A DNA stretch of 15,322 bases from Cytophagales bacterium (GTDB lineage Bacteria; Bacteroidota; Bacteroidia; Cytophagales; Cyclobacteriaceae). The DNA is taken from contig DNZD01000352.1 of the NCBI GenBank assembly GCA_003504855.1, positions 1 to 15,322 of the forward strand. Reading direction: 5' to 3'. Under the pieces are notes generated by a model that saw only the letters and a list, made by a program, of their open reading frames with translations, did not search any database and had not been told where the DNA came from. This document shows, piece by piece, positions 7,759 to 15,322 of the stretch. How positions within the stretch are numbered: the stretch's first letter is position 1; every line of letters starts with the position of its first letter. Position numbers and translations under genes: made by a program.

Positions 7759-10700
7759 GTGTCCAACCATGTATCCATGAAAGGGAAGTTTCTACTGGCT
7801 GTTGGCTTATTGATGTTATGGTTTGTTTCGGCGGAAGCCCAGCGAAAGCTCTGGGGTACCGCTTCTGCAGGGGTCTCCGATAACAAAGGGGTAATCTTCA
7901 GTGCCAACGATGATGGCACGGGTTACACGGTGAAGTACAACTTTGTCACTGACTTCCCGGGTGTGAGCCCCCAGAGTGGTCTCACCCTTGCCAATGGAAA
8001 GTTCTATGGAGTCACCAACAGCGGCGGTGCTAACGACGTGGGTCTTTTATTCGAATATGACCCGGTAAATGACACGTATACCAAGAAACATGATTTTGAT
8101 GGTGCAAATGGCAGTTACCCCTACAGTGCCATGGTGCTCGCCAATAATGGGTTGCTGTATGGACTGACCTATCAGGGTGGTACCAATGATTACGGGGTAC
8201 TCTATTCCTATGATCCGGTAAATAGCATCTTCACCAACCTCAATTCGTTGAGTGCATCGTTGGGTGGACGGCCACAGGGCAATCTCATGCAGGCTTCCAA
8301 TGGAAAGCTGTATGGACTGACGTCGCTAGGTGGCGCAAATTCAGGGGGTACCTTAATAGAGTACACCATTGCCGGTAACCTCCTTGCTAAAAAAGTGGAC
8401 CTGCCAACTGGCTCTGCACCCACAGGCGAATTAACGGAAGCTGGTGGGTTGCTGTTCGGACTCACCTATGGTGGCGGCAGCGGCAGTGTAGGTACTTTAT
8501 TTGAGTATGATCCGGTTGGTGTCACCCTGACGGTACGTGTTAATTTCGATGGCACCAGCAAAGGATCTTATCCCGGTGGAAGCCTGGTGAAGGCATCAAA
8601 CGGGTTGCTTTATGGTATGACATCCTTGGGCGGCGCCAATGGTTTCGGGACCTTGTTTGAGTATAATTCCGGAACAACGACGCTCACCAAGAAAATAGAC
8701 TTTAATTCTGCGAATGGCGCATTGCCACAAAGTAAACTCTTCCAGGCCACCGATACCAACTTATATGGGGCCACCACCAATGGAGGCGCCAACAACGAAG
8801 GAGTATTGTTCCGCTACGTCATTGGCACCAATAGCCTTACGGTGCGAGCAAACTTCAATTCAGCCAATATCGGGGGAAACCCCGCAAGCAGTCTCGTGCA
8901 GGCAGCGGATGGCAAGTTATACGGCGTCGCTCCTTATGGTGGACCTACCACCAATGGAACCTTGTTCGCCTATGATCCCACGAATGATGCGATGTCGAAG
9001 CGCGTCGATTTCTCGAACTCGTCAAATGGCTCCAATCCGCAATCCGGCATGGTGCTGGCGCCCAACGGTTTGTTTTATGGAATGACTTCCCTGGGGGGTG
9101 CAAACGCCCAGGGTGTATTGTACGAATATGATCCTGCGACAGATATTTATACCAGCAAGGTGGACCTGTCATCGTCTGGGACGGGGAGCTCACCATCTGG
9201 AAGCCTGGTACTGGCATCGAACGGCAATTTATATGGAATGACCTCGGCCGGTGGCGCCAATGGAGACGGAGTTATTTTTGAATATGTGCCCGGCAGCATT
9301 TCAGTTTCAGTAAAAGTGAACTTCAGTGCGGCCACGATTGGCAGTGCGCCGAAAGGATCATTGATGCAGCCACTCAACAGCACGTTGTTGTATGGCATGA
9401 CCAACGCAGGAGGCCCGTCAGCTCACGGTACCTTGTTTACCTTTGATCCGAATACGAGTGCGTTGGTGGTGAAGTATTCATTCACAGCCACGAGTGAAGG
9501 CACCAGTCCGCAAGGAAGTCTCGTCCAGGCTGCGAATGGAAAACTATATGGCACGACCAGTTCAGGTGGTGCTGGTACTTCCGGTGTATTGTTTGAATAT
9601 GACATCAACACAGACACCTATGCCAAGAAAGTTGATTTTACAGGAAGCAACGGAGCGAACCCGTACGGGGATATTGTTCAGGCAACGGATGGAAAATTGT
9701 ATGGCATGACCAATGGCGGTGGCGCAAACTCCAATGGTATTATTTACCAGTATGATCCATATGCCACGACCAGCAATTACGCAGTTAAGTTCAGCTTTAA
9801 TGGTGCGGCGAGCGGTTCAGCACCCTATGGTGCACTCGTGGAATCATCGCCTGGCAAATTATATGGCACTACCTCCAGCGGAGGTGCTCAGTCCAGTGGT
9901 ACCTTCTTTCAATATGATATTGCTGGAACTTTCACCAAAATCAAGGACCTGGGTGGTGCTGATGGTGCCTCTCCATTGTACGGATCATTGCTGCTCAATC
10001 CACCCAAGCAAATTCAGACGGTTACGTTCGGGCCTCTAGACTCTAAAGCGCCCACGGATCCACCTTTTTCCGTTTCTCCTTCTGCAAGTTCATCGCTCGC
10101 CGTGAAGCTCACATCCAGCAATACGGCTGTGGCTACTGTGAGTGGCAATACTATAACCATCGTTGGTCTTGGCACCACGACCATTTCAGCGTCTCAATGG
10201 GGCAATACCACCTATACCTATGCACAGGATATTCGTCAGAACCTCGTTGTGGCTAAAGCGTCTCAGACCATTACGTTCAATACGCTGCCAACCAAAACGT
10301 ACGGTGATGCACCTTTTGTTTTGGGGGCCACCGCAAGTTCTGGCCTTACAGTCACCTACTCTTCGAGCGACCCAAGCATTGCCTCTGTTTCTGGATCAAC
10401 TGTAACCATATTGAAGGCCGGAACCGTGAACATTACCGCTTCACAGGCTGGTGATGTTAACTACAATGCAGCTCCGGATGCCATTCAGTCCCTTACCATC
10501 AACAAAAAGACACAATCCATCGGGTTTACCATTCCCAATGTGTATACCTATGGCGATGGAGCGTTTCTCCTGAACGGGAACACTGATTCGGGACTCCCCA
10601 TCTCCTACACAGACCAATCACCCACACCCTTAGTTACCTTCTCGGGCGTTTACCCTAATATTTCTGCCACAATTATACAGGCAGGCAATACGATTATACG

Positions 10701-12753
10701 CGCCTCGCAGACTGGGAATGGCAATTACCTCGCAGCAACTCCTGTTGATGTGAGTTTAACCGTAAATAAGGCAACACAAACAATTACATTTACCGCACTG
10801 GCAACAGCTACTTTCGGCGATGCTCCGATTACACTAACTGCCACATCATCTTCCGGATTACCAATATCGTACACATCTAGTCTCTCCTCGGTGGCCACAG
10901 TTTCTAGCAATACAATGACCATCTTAGGAGCCGGATCAAGCCTGATTACAGCTATACAGTCCGGCAACGTAAACTTTTTACCGGCAACCACTGTAGGTCA
11001 GAATCTGACCGTGAACAAAGCCAATCAAACCATCGCCTTTGGGGCTTTGCCTTCCAAGGCCCTTACAGATCCGCCATTTTCCTTGACTGCCACTGCTAGT
11101 TCAGGATTGACTGTTTCTTATTCAAGTAGTGATCCGACTGTTGCTACCGTATCAGGAAATACAGTAACCCTTCAAAATAAGGCAGGCTCCACAACAATAA
11201 CTGCATCTCAAACTGGAAATGTTAATTACAATGCGGCTACATCAGTTCCACAGGTATTAACCGTAGTGCCCAAAACCTCACAGACCATTACCTTCAATGC
11301 GCTGCCTGGAAAGATTCTGGGTGATTTGCCATTTAACCTCACCGCTACGGCCAGTTCAGGTCTTGCTGTAACGTACACATCGGGTGATCCAACAGTAGCC
11401 AGCATCAGTGGCAGTACGGTAACTATTCTAAAGGCAGGAACCGTAACCATTACTGCTTCTCAGGGAGGAGATCCTACTTATGCAGCCGCACCGGATGTGC
11501 AACAAACGCTGACCATCGGAAAAGGCAATCAAACGATTACGTTTGGTCCGCTTGCTGCCGTAGCCAATACAGATCCGCCATTTACCTTGTCGGCCACATC
11601 ATCTGCCGGACTCCCGATCACCTTCTCAAGCAGCAATACTTCCCTGGCTACGATTAGTGGTAATACGGTGACTTTGGGGGGCAGCGCGGGTACCGTCACC
11701 ATTACAGCCAGCCAGGCTGGTAATTCAGATTACAATGCGGCCACTCCGGTTCCTCAAACCCTTACCATTATTGCGCGTTCGGCTCAAACTATAACGTTTG
11801 GTGCACTCCAGGCTAAGTCAATGGGCGATGCCGCATTTTCGCTGAGTGCTTCAACAACATCCGGCCTTCCGATTACATTCACCAGCAGCAATACAGCAGT
11901 AGCCACCGTTAGTGGTGTGACCGTAACTATTGTAGGGGCTGGATCTACGGACATCACCGCAAGCCAACCGGGTAATACTTCGTTTCTCCCGGCTACTCCG
12001 GTCACGCAGTCCTTGGTGGTACAAAAGGGCAATCAACAAATTTCCTTTTCCCCTCCTGCAAGTCCGGTGCTGGGTGGACCCACTTTCACGCTTACGGCAA
12101 CATCCACGGCAGGCTTGCCTGTCACGTTCACTCCGGTGACTACCACTAAACTGAGTATCAGCGGCAATGTTGGCACATCACTGCTTGCCGGACTCGCCAC
12201 GGTGCGAGCCAGCCAGCCAGGCAACGCCAACTACAACGCGGCTGCACCGGTTGATCAAACTTTCTGTATTAAACCAGCAGTTCCTACCATTACGGTAACA
12301 AATGGAAACACCAATTCACCCATTTTGACCAGCAGCGCAATTTCAAATAACGTGTGGCTGCTGAACGGCAATCCAATCACAGGTGGCACCAACCAGGCCT
12401 ATACCGTGATCAAGGCAGGAACATACGCGGTCATTACCTCTGTAGATAATTGCTTCAGCGATTCGTCAGCGCCACAAACTATTGTAATTACGGGTGATCT
12501 GCCGTTGGACAACAATGCGTCCCTGGTGTATCCAAACCCATCCAGCGACAAAGTCTACGTGGACTTGCGTCAGTTTGCGCAGTACCCTGTGGACGTCCGG
12601 ATGAGTGATATGACAGGCAGAACGGTACATCAGCTCACAGCGAACGGAGGTGGCGTTGCGGAAATTAATATTACCGAGAATCAACCTGCCATGTACCTCA
12701 TCGAGGCAGTTCAGGGAGAGAACAGGACCAGGGCCCGCTTCGTGAAAAACTAG
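7759..12753 (+). CDS. Giant secreted T9SS cargo: GloVer repeats, Ig-like repeats, sorting tail
   Basis: A 1664-residue protein (1658 if ATG 7777 is used), presumably a cell-surface or released adhesin or scaffold; no enzyme motif was seen. In order: a signal peptide (hydrophobic LLAVGLLMLWFVSAEA, cleavage near residue 27); 14 tandem repeats of about 50 residues at 31-749, each opening LYGMTSxGGAN and followed by GTLFEYDP and a KVDF strand, matching the GloVer (Gloeo_Verruco, TIGR03803) repeat; nine Ig-like repeats of 83-88 residues at 752-1507, each opening QTITFxxLP and holding GLPITYSSS, ATVSGNTVTI and ITASQxGNxNYNAA; a linker domain with the only two cysteines of the mature protein (1503 and 1565), which may form a disulfide; and a type IX secretion C-terminal domain (TIGR04183-like) at about 1589-1664 beginning LVYPNPSSDKVYVDL. 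The T9SS tail implies outer-membrane export. Substrate or partner is unknown. Confidence 0.93.
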   Translation: MSNHVSMKGKFLLAVGLLMLWFVSAEAQRKLWGTASAGVSDNKGVIFSANDDGTGYTVKYNFVTDFPGVSPQSGLTLANGKFYGVTNSGGANDVGLLFEYDPVNDTYTKKHDFDGANGSYPYSAMVLANNGLLYGLTYQGGTNDYGVLYSYDPVNSIFTNLNSLSASLGGRPQGNLMQASNGKLYGLTSLGGANSGGTLIEYTIAGNLLAKKVDLPTGSAPTGELTEAGGLLFGLTYGGGSGSVGTLFEYDPVGVTLTVRVNFDGTSKGSYPGGSLVKASNGLLYGMTSLGGANGFGTLFEYNSGTTTLTKKIDFNSANGALPQSKLFQATDTNLYGATTNGGANNEGVLFRYVIGTNSLTVRANFNSANIGGNPASSLVQAADGKLYGVAPYGGPTTNGTLFAYDPTNDAMSKRVDFSNSSNGSNPQSGMVLAPNGLFYGMTSLGGANAQGVLYEYDPATDIYTSKVDLSSSGTGSSPSGSLVLASNGNLYGMTSAGGANGDGVIFEYVPGSISVSVKVNFSAATIGSAPKGSLMQPLNSTLLYGMTNAGGPSAHGTLFTFDPNTSALVVKYSFTATSEGTSPQGSLVQAANGKLYGTTSSGGAGTSGVLFEYDINTDTYAKKVDFTGSNGANPYGDIVQATDGKLYGMTNGGGANSNGIIYQYDPYATTSNYAVKFSFNGAASGSAPYGALVESSPGKLYGTTSSGGAQSSGTFFQYDIAGTFTKIKDLGGADGASPLYGSLLLNPPKQIQTVTFGPLDSKAPTDPPFSVSPSASSSLAVKLTSSNTAVATVSGNTITIVGLGTTTISASQWGNTTYTYAQDIRQNLVVAKASQTITFNTLPTKTYGDAPFVLGATASSGLTVTYSSSDPSIASVSGSTVTILKAGTVNITASQAGDVNYNAAPDAIQSLTINKKTQSIGFTIPNVYTYGDGAFLLNGNTDSGLPISYTDQSPTPLVTFSGVYPNISATIIQAGNTIIRASQTGNGNYLAATPVDVSLTVNKATQTITFTALATATFGDAPITLTATSSSGLPISYTSSLSSVATVSSNTMTILGAGSSLITAIQSGNVNFLPATTVGQNLTVNKANQTIAFGALPSKALTDPPFSLTATASSGLTVSYSSSDPTVATVSGNTVTLQNKAGSTTITASQTGNVNYNAATSVPQVLTVVPKTSQTITFNALPGKILGDLPFNLTATASSGLAVTYTSGDPTVASISGSTVTILKAGTVTITASQGGDPTYAAAPDVQQTLTIGKGNQTITFGPLAAVANTDPPFTLSATSSAGLPITFSSSNTSLATISGNTVTLGGSAGTVTITASQAGNSDYNAATPVPQTLTIIARSAQTITFGALQAKSMGDAAFSLSASTTSGLPITFTSSNTAVATVSGVTVTIVGAGSTDITASQPGNTSFLPATPVTQSLVVQKGNQQISFSPPASPVLGGPTFTLTATSTAGLPVTFTPVTTTKLSISGNVGTSLLAGLATVRASQPGNANYNAAAPVDQTFCIKPAVPTITVTNGNTNSPILTSSAISNNVWLLNGNPITGGTNQAYTVIKAGTYAVITSVDNCFSDSSAPQTIVITGDLPLDNNASLVYPNPSSDKVYVDLRQFAQYPVDVRMSDMTGRTVHQLTANGGGVAEINITENQPAMYLIEAVQGENRTRARFVKN
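7849..10005 (+). repeat. 14 tandem GloVer-type coding repeats (~150 bp each)
   Basis: Fourteen units of about 48-54 residues, the second starting at 8002 and the last at 9859. The core [LF]YGxT-x-GG-[AT]-N-x-x-G-x-[LI]-[FY]-x-Y is kept in nearly every unit; the first is degenerate (LWGTAS) and the fourth is slightly short. Neighbouring units encode the same residues with different codons, so the array is old and held at protein level rather than freshly duplicated. Confidence 0.9.
10012..12279 (+). repeat. Nine tandem Ig-like coding repeats (~249-264 bp each)
   Basis: Units start at 10012, 10261, 10510, 10774, 11023, 11278, 11527, 11782 and 12031. Each holds Q-[TS]-[IV]-x-F at the start, a [GT]-D-x-[PA]-F turn, GLPITYSSS, ATVSGNTVTI and ITASQxGN. 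Units 1, 5 and 7 share TDPPF; units 2 and 6 share TILKAGTV and AAPD; units 4 and 8 share FLPAT. Unit 9 is the most diverged (GGPTF, KLSISG). Confidence 0.9.
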
Positions 12754-12754
12754 G

Positions 12755-12782
12755 ATCGGATTACGCGTTGGCGTAATCCGAT
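12755..12782 (-). terminator. Hairpin terminator of gcvP overlapping its stop codon
   Basis: A perfect 12-bp inverted repeat: 12755-12766 (ATCGGATTACGC) pairs with 12771-12782 around GTTG. On the minus strand it is followed by CCTAG and five T (12749-12745), so it looks like an intrinsic terminator for gcvP. On the plus strand no T-run follows, although the stem could still protect the 3' end of the giant protein mRNA. It contains the last codons and the TAA of gcvP and begins 1 nt after the TAG of the convergent gene. Confidence 0.7.
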
Positions 12783-15322
12783 ACAGGCAAGCAGCTACAT
12801 ACCAGGTTGCGATCGCCGTATGCATTGTCGATACGACTTACACTGGGCCAAAACTTTGCTTCACGTACGAATGGCAGCGGATAGGCCGCTTCCTGCCGGC
12901 TATAGGGACGATCCCAATGGTCGGCAGTAATTACGGCTGCCGTATGTGGAGCGCGTTTCAATACGTTGTTCTCCTTGTCGGCTTTGCCAGACTCTACATC
13001 ACGTATTTCCTGACGAATTTGAATCAAGGCATCACAGAAGCGATCCAGTTCTTCTTTCGGTTCGCTTTCCGTAGGTTCGATCATCAGCGTTCCTGCTACG
13101 GGAAACGAAACGGTAGGAGCATGAAATCCGTAGTCCATAAGTCGCTTGGCAATATCTTCGACTTCGATGCCGAATTTTTTGAAGTCCCGGCAGTCAACAA
13201 TCATTTCATGGGCACAACGACCGTGTGATCCGGTATACAAAATCTTAAAGTGTGCACTGAGCCGTTCCTTAATATAGTTTGCGTTGAGGATTGCCAGACG
13301 GGTTGAATCTGTCAGACCTTCACCACCCATCATGGCAATGTAGGCATAAGATATAGCCAGGATACTGGCACTACCCCAGGGTGCTGCTGATACAGCCGTG
13401 ATGGCCTGCGCACCGCCTGTCTTCACCACAGCGTGCCCGGGAAGGAAGGGCTTCAGTTTATCGTTGACGCAAATCGGGCCCATGCCAGGTCCGCCACCAC
13501 CATGTGGAATACAAAATGTCTTGTGGAGATTGAGGTGGCATACATCCGCACCAATATTGGCCGGGGATGTAAGGCCTACCTGCGCGTTCATATTGGCGCC
13601 ATCCATGTACACCAATCCGCCATTGGCGTGGATCAGCTGACAGATATCAGTAATGGCTTCTTCAAACACACCATGCGTTGAAGGATAGGTAACCATGAAA
13701 GCAGCGAGGCGGTCTTTGTGCTGATCAACTTTGGCTTTGAGATCGGCCAGATCAACCTTGCCCTCTTCATCTGACTTTACGACCACCACTTCCATACCAG
13801 CCATAACGGCACTGGCCGGGTTCGTTCCGTGAGCAGAGGCGGGAATGAGTGCAATATTGCGGTGGTTGTCTCCACGCTGCAGGTGATAGGCGCGTATAAC
13901 CATCAAACCGGCGTATTCGCCCTGGGCCCCGCTATTGGGTTGCAGGGAAACACCGGTGAATCCGGTTACTTCTTTCAACCACTGCTCGAGGTTGCCAATC
14001 AGTTCCGCATAACCTTTTGTTTGTGCAGCGGGTGCGAACGGATGTATCTGACCTAACTCAGGCCAGGTAACAGGGATCATTTCAGTGGTTGCATTGAGTT
14101 TCATGGTGCACGATCCCAGTGAGATCATGGAATGCACCATGGACAGGTCTTTATTTTCCAATTTCTTGATGTACCGCAGCATCTCATGTTCACTATGGTG
14201 ACGGTTGAACACCGGATGTGTGAGGAATGTGCTGGTGCGAATCAGACCGGCAGGCCATTGAATCTTGTTGACCGAAAGATCACCCGCAGGTACATTTTTA
14301 GAAGTTGCCGATCCAAGGACGAGGAGGATTTTGTGTATATCTTCTGTGGAGGTGGTCTCGTCTACACTGATACCGATATGTTCGGTGTCGAAGTACCGGA
14401 AATTGATTTCGTGATTGATGGCCTCGCGTTCAATCGCTGCTTTGGCCGGAACGGCAATCTTAAGCGTATCAAAATAGGAAGTGTTGACTTGCTTCAGGCC
14501 GAGTTCACGTACGCCGTTGTCGAGCATGACCGCGAGGGCATGCACCTTGCCAGCAATTTTCTTCAGGCCTTCAGGCCCATGGTAAACTGCATACATGCCT
14601 GCCATAACGGATAAGAGCACCTGGGCTGTACAGATATTTGAGGTAGCCTTCTCCCGGCGAATGTGTTGTTCGCGGGTTTGCAAAGCCATCCGGTATCCGG
14701 GGTTGCCATCGGCATCAATAGAGGCACCGATCAGACGGCCAGGCATTAGCCGTTTAAATTCGTCCCGTGTGGCGAAGAAGGCGGCATGAGGACCACCAAA
14801 GCCCAGGGGAACACCAAACCGCTGCGAGGAACCCAGTGCGATATCAACACCCATTTCACCAGGTGACTTCATCAGCACGAGGCTGAGCAGGTCGGTACCC
14901 ATAACTACAAATACTTCTTTCTCGTGAGCCGATGCCACAAAAGTGGAATAGTCACGCACGGCGCCGTTGTTATCCGGATTTTGAACATAGACACCAAACA
15001 AACCACTGTCTGTAATATCCAGTTTGTCGATGTCGCCAACCAACAGATCAATGCCGAGCGGAGCCGAGCGGGTTTTCAGCAGGTCGATGGTTTGAGGAAA
15101 GACGTTGCGGTCAACGAAGAAGCGGTGTGCATCCTTCTTGGCGCCCTTGCGTGAGGCGTGCAGCAGGTGCATGGCTTCTGCTGCTGCGGTACCTTCATCC
15201 AGCAGCGAGGCGTTGGCAATCGGCAGTTGGGTCAGGTCAATCACCATGGTTTGATAATTGATCAGCGCTTCAAGCCGGCCCTGTGCGATTTCCGCCTGAT
15301 AGGGCGTGTACGCCGTGTACCA
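12761..15322 (-). CDS. gcvP: Glycine dehydrogenase (decarboxylating), P-protein (N-terminus cut by window edge)
   Basis: P-protein of the glycine cleavage system: a PLP enzyme that decarboxylates glycine and loads the aminomethyl group on the lipoyl H-protein, in the cytoplasm. The frame stays open to the right edge: before the internal Met at 15247 it continues with [20 protein letters not shown], a conserved GcvP segment, so that Met is not the start. The visible part is 853 residues; family members have about 950-970, so about 100 N-terminal residues are outside. Seen: the first (N-terminal) half with [31 protein letters not shown] and [16 protein letters not shown]; the second half with [24 protein letters not shown], and the PLP lysine in HLNLHKTF (residue 601 of the fragment) next to [12 protein letters not shown]. 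It is the long single-chain form, not the split GcvPA/GcvPB form. No gcvT or gcvH is seen in the window. Confidence 0.97.
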   Translation of the reverse strand, partial: WYTAYTPYQAEIAQGRLEALINYQTMVIDLTQLPIANASLLDEGTAAAEAMHLLHASRKGAKKDAHRFFVDRNVFPQTIDLLKTRSAPLGIDLLVGDIDKLDITDSGLFGVYVQNPDNNGAVRDYSTFVASAHEKEVFVVMGTDLLSLVLMKSPGEMGVDIALGSSQRFGVPLGFGGPHAAFFATRDEFKRLMPGRLIGASIDADGNPGYRMALQTREQHIRREKATSNICTAQVLLSVMAGMYAVYHGPEGLKKIAGKVHALAVMLDNGVRELGLKQVNTSYFDTLKIAVPAKAAIEREAINHEINFRYFDTEHIGISVDETTSTEDIHKILLVLGSATSKNVPAGDLSVNKIQWPAGLIRTSTFLTHPVFNRHHSEHEMLRYIKKLENKDLSMVHSMISLGSCTMKLNATTEMIPVTWPELGQIHPFAPAAQTKGYAELIGNLEQWLKEVTGFTGVSLQPNSGAQGEYAGLMVIRAYHLQRGDNHRNIALIPASAHGTNPASAVMAGMEVVVVKSDEEGKVDLADLKAKVDQHKDRLAAFMVTYPSTHGVFEEAITDICQLIHANGGLVYMDGANMNAQVGLTSPANIGADVCHLNLHKTFCIPHGGGGPGMGPICVNDKLKPFLPGHAVVKTGGAQAITAVSAAPWGSASILAISYAYIAMMGGEGLTDSTRLAILNANYIKERLSAHFKILYTGSHGRCAHEMIVDCRDFKKFGIEVEDIAKRLMDYGFHAPTVSFPVAGTLMIEPTESEPKEELDRFCDALIQIRQEIRDVESGKADKENNVLKRAPHTAAVITADHWDRPYSRQEAAYPLPFVREAKFWPSVSRIDNAYGDRNLVCSCLPVSDYANA

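Noticed and set aside
7849..12279. The long coding repeats as a CRISPR array or a recent DNA tandem repeat.
   Set aside because: The units lie in one continuous open frame, differ widely at synonymous sites and encode regular protein domains.
12761..15247. gcvP starting at the internal Met at 15247.
   Set aside because: The frame continues upstream to the edge with conserved GcvP sequence, so the true start is outside the window.
5227..15322. A serine/glycine catabolic cluster formed by sdaAA and gcvP.
   Set aside because: The genes are over 6 kb apart with two unrelated, oppositely oriented genes between them; the closeness is probably accidental.

Overview
The window reads as chromosomal DNA of a Bacteroidota member, probably of the Cytophagales type. 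The evidence is a C-terminal type IX secretion (T9SS) sorting domain on a giant secreted protein, a eukaryote-type (GT3) glycogen synthase as found in Bacteroidota, few Shine-Dalgarno sites, and promoter-like sequences resembling the Bacteroidota TTG-N19-TAnnTTTG pattern. The genus cannot be fixed from the sequence alone.

Layout. At the left edge, on the minus strand, lies most of clpB (disaggregase; the C-terminal part is outside the window). A 207-bp divergent gap separates it from a plus-strand run: GT3 glycogen synthase, uracil phosphoribosyltransferase (upp), and a small four-helix membrane protein that starts 4 nt after the upp stop. Tail to tail with this run, only 2 nt away, is the minus-strand gene for the alpha subunit of iron-sulfur L-serine ammonia-lyase (sdaAA). 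A divergent gap with candidate promoters leads to a plus-strand secreted M28 metallopeptidase resembling carboxypeptidase Q, closed by a 15-bp intrinsic terminator hairpin. Next comes a 5-kb gene for a secreted T9SS cargo protein: signal peptide, 14 GloVer-type ~50-residue repeats, 9 Ig-like ~83-residue repeats, a two-cysteine linker and the T9SS tail. It converges on the minus-strand glycine dehydrogenase gene gcvP, whose N-terminal part lies beyond the right edge. A 12-bp perfect hairpin sits across the gcvP stop codon.

Function. Most genes are housekeeping: protein disaggregation, glycogen storage, pyrimidine salvage, and serine and glycine catabolism. The accessory element is the giant repeat protein, presumably a surface or secreted adhesin or scaffold. 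No mobile element, CRISPR array, tRNA or rRNA was seen. I do not see a new defence or biosynthetic system. The most interesting items are the giant protein's architecture (14 repeats, possibly two 7-bladed propellers, and a four-domain internal duplication in its Ig array) and the partly kept arginine cluster in the glycogen synthase.
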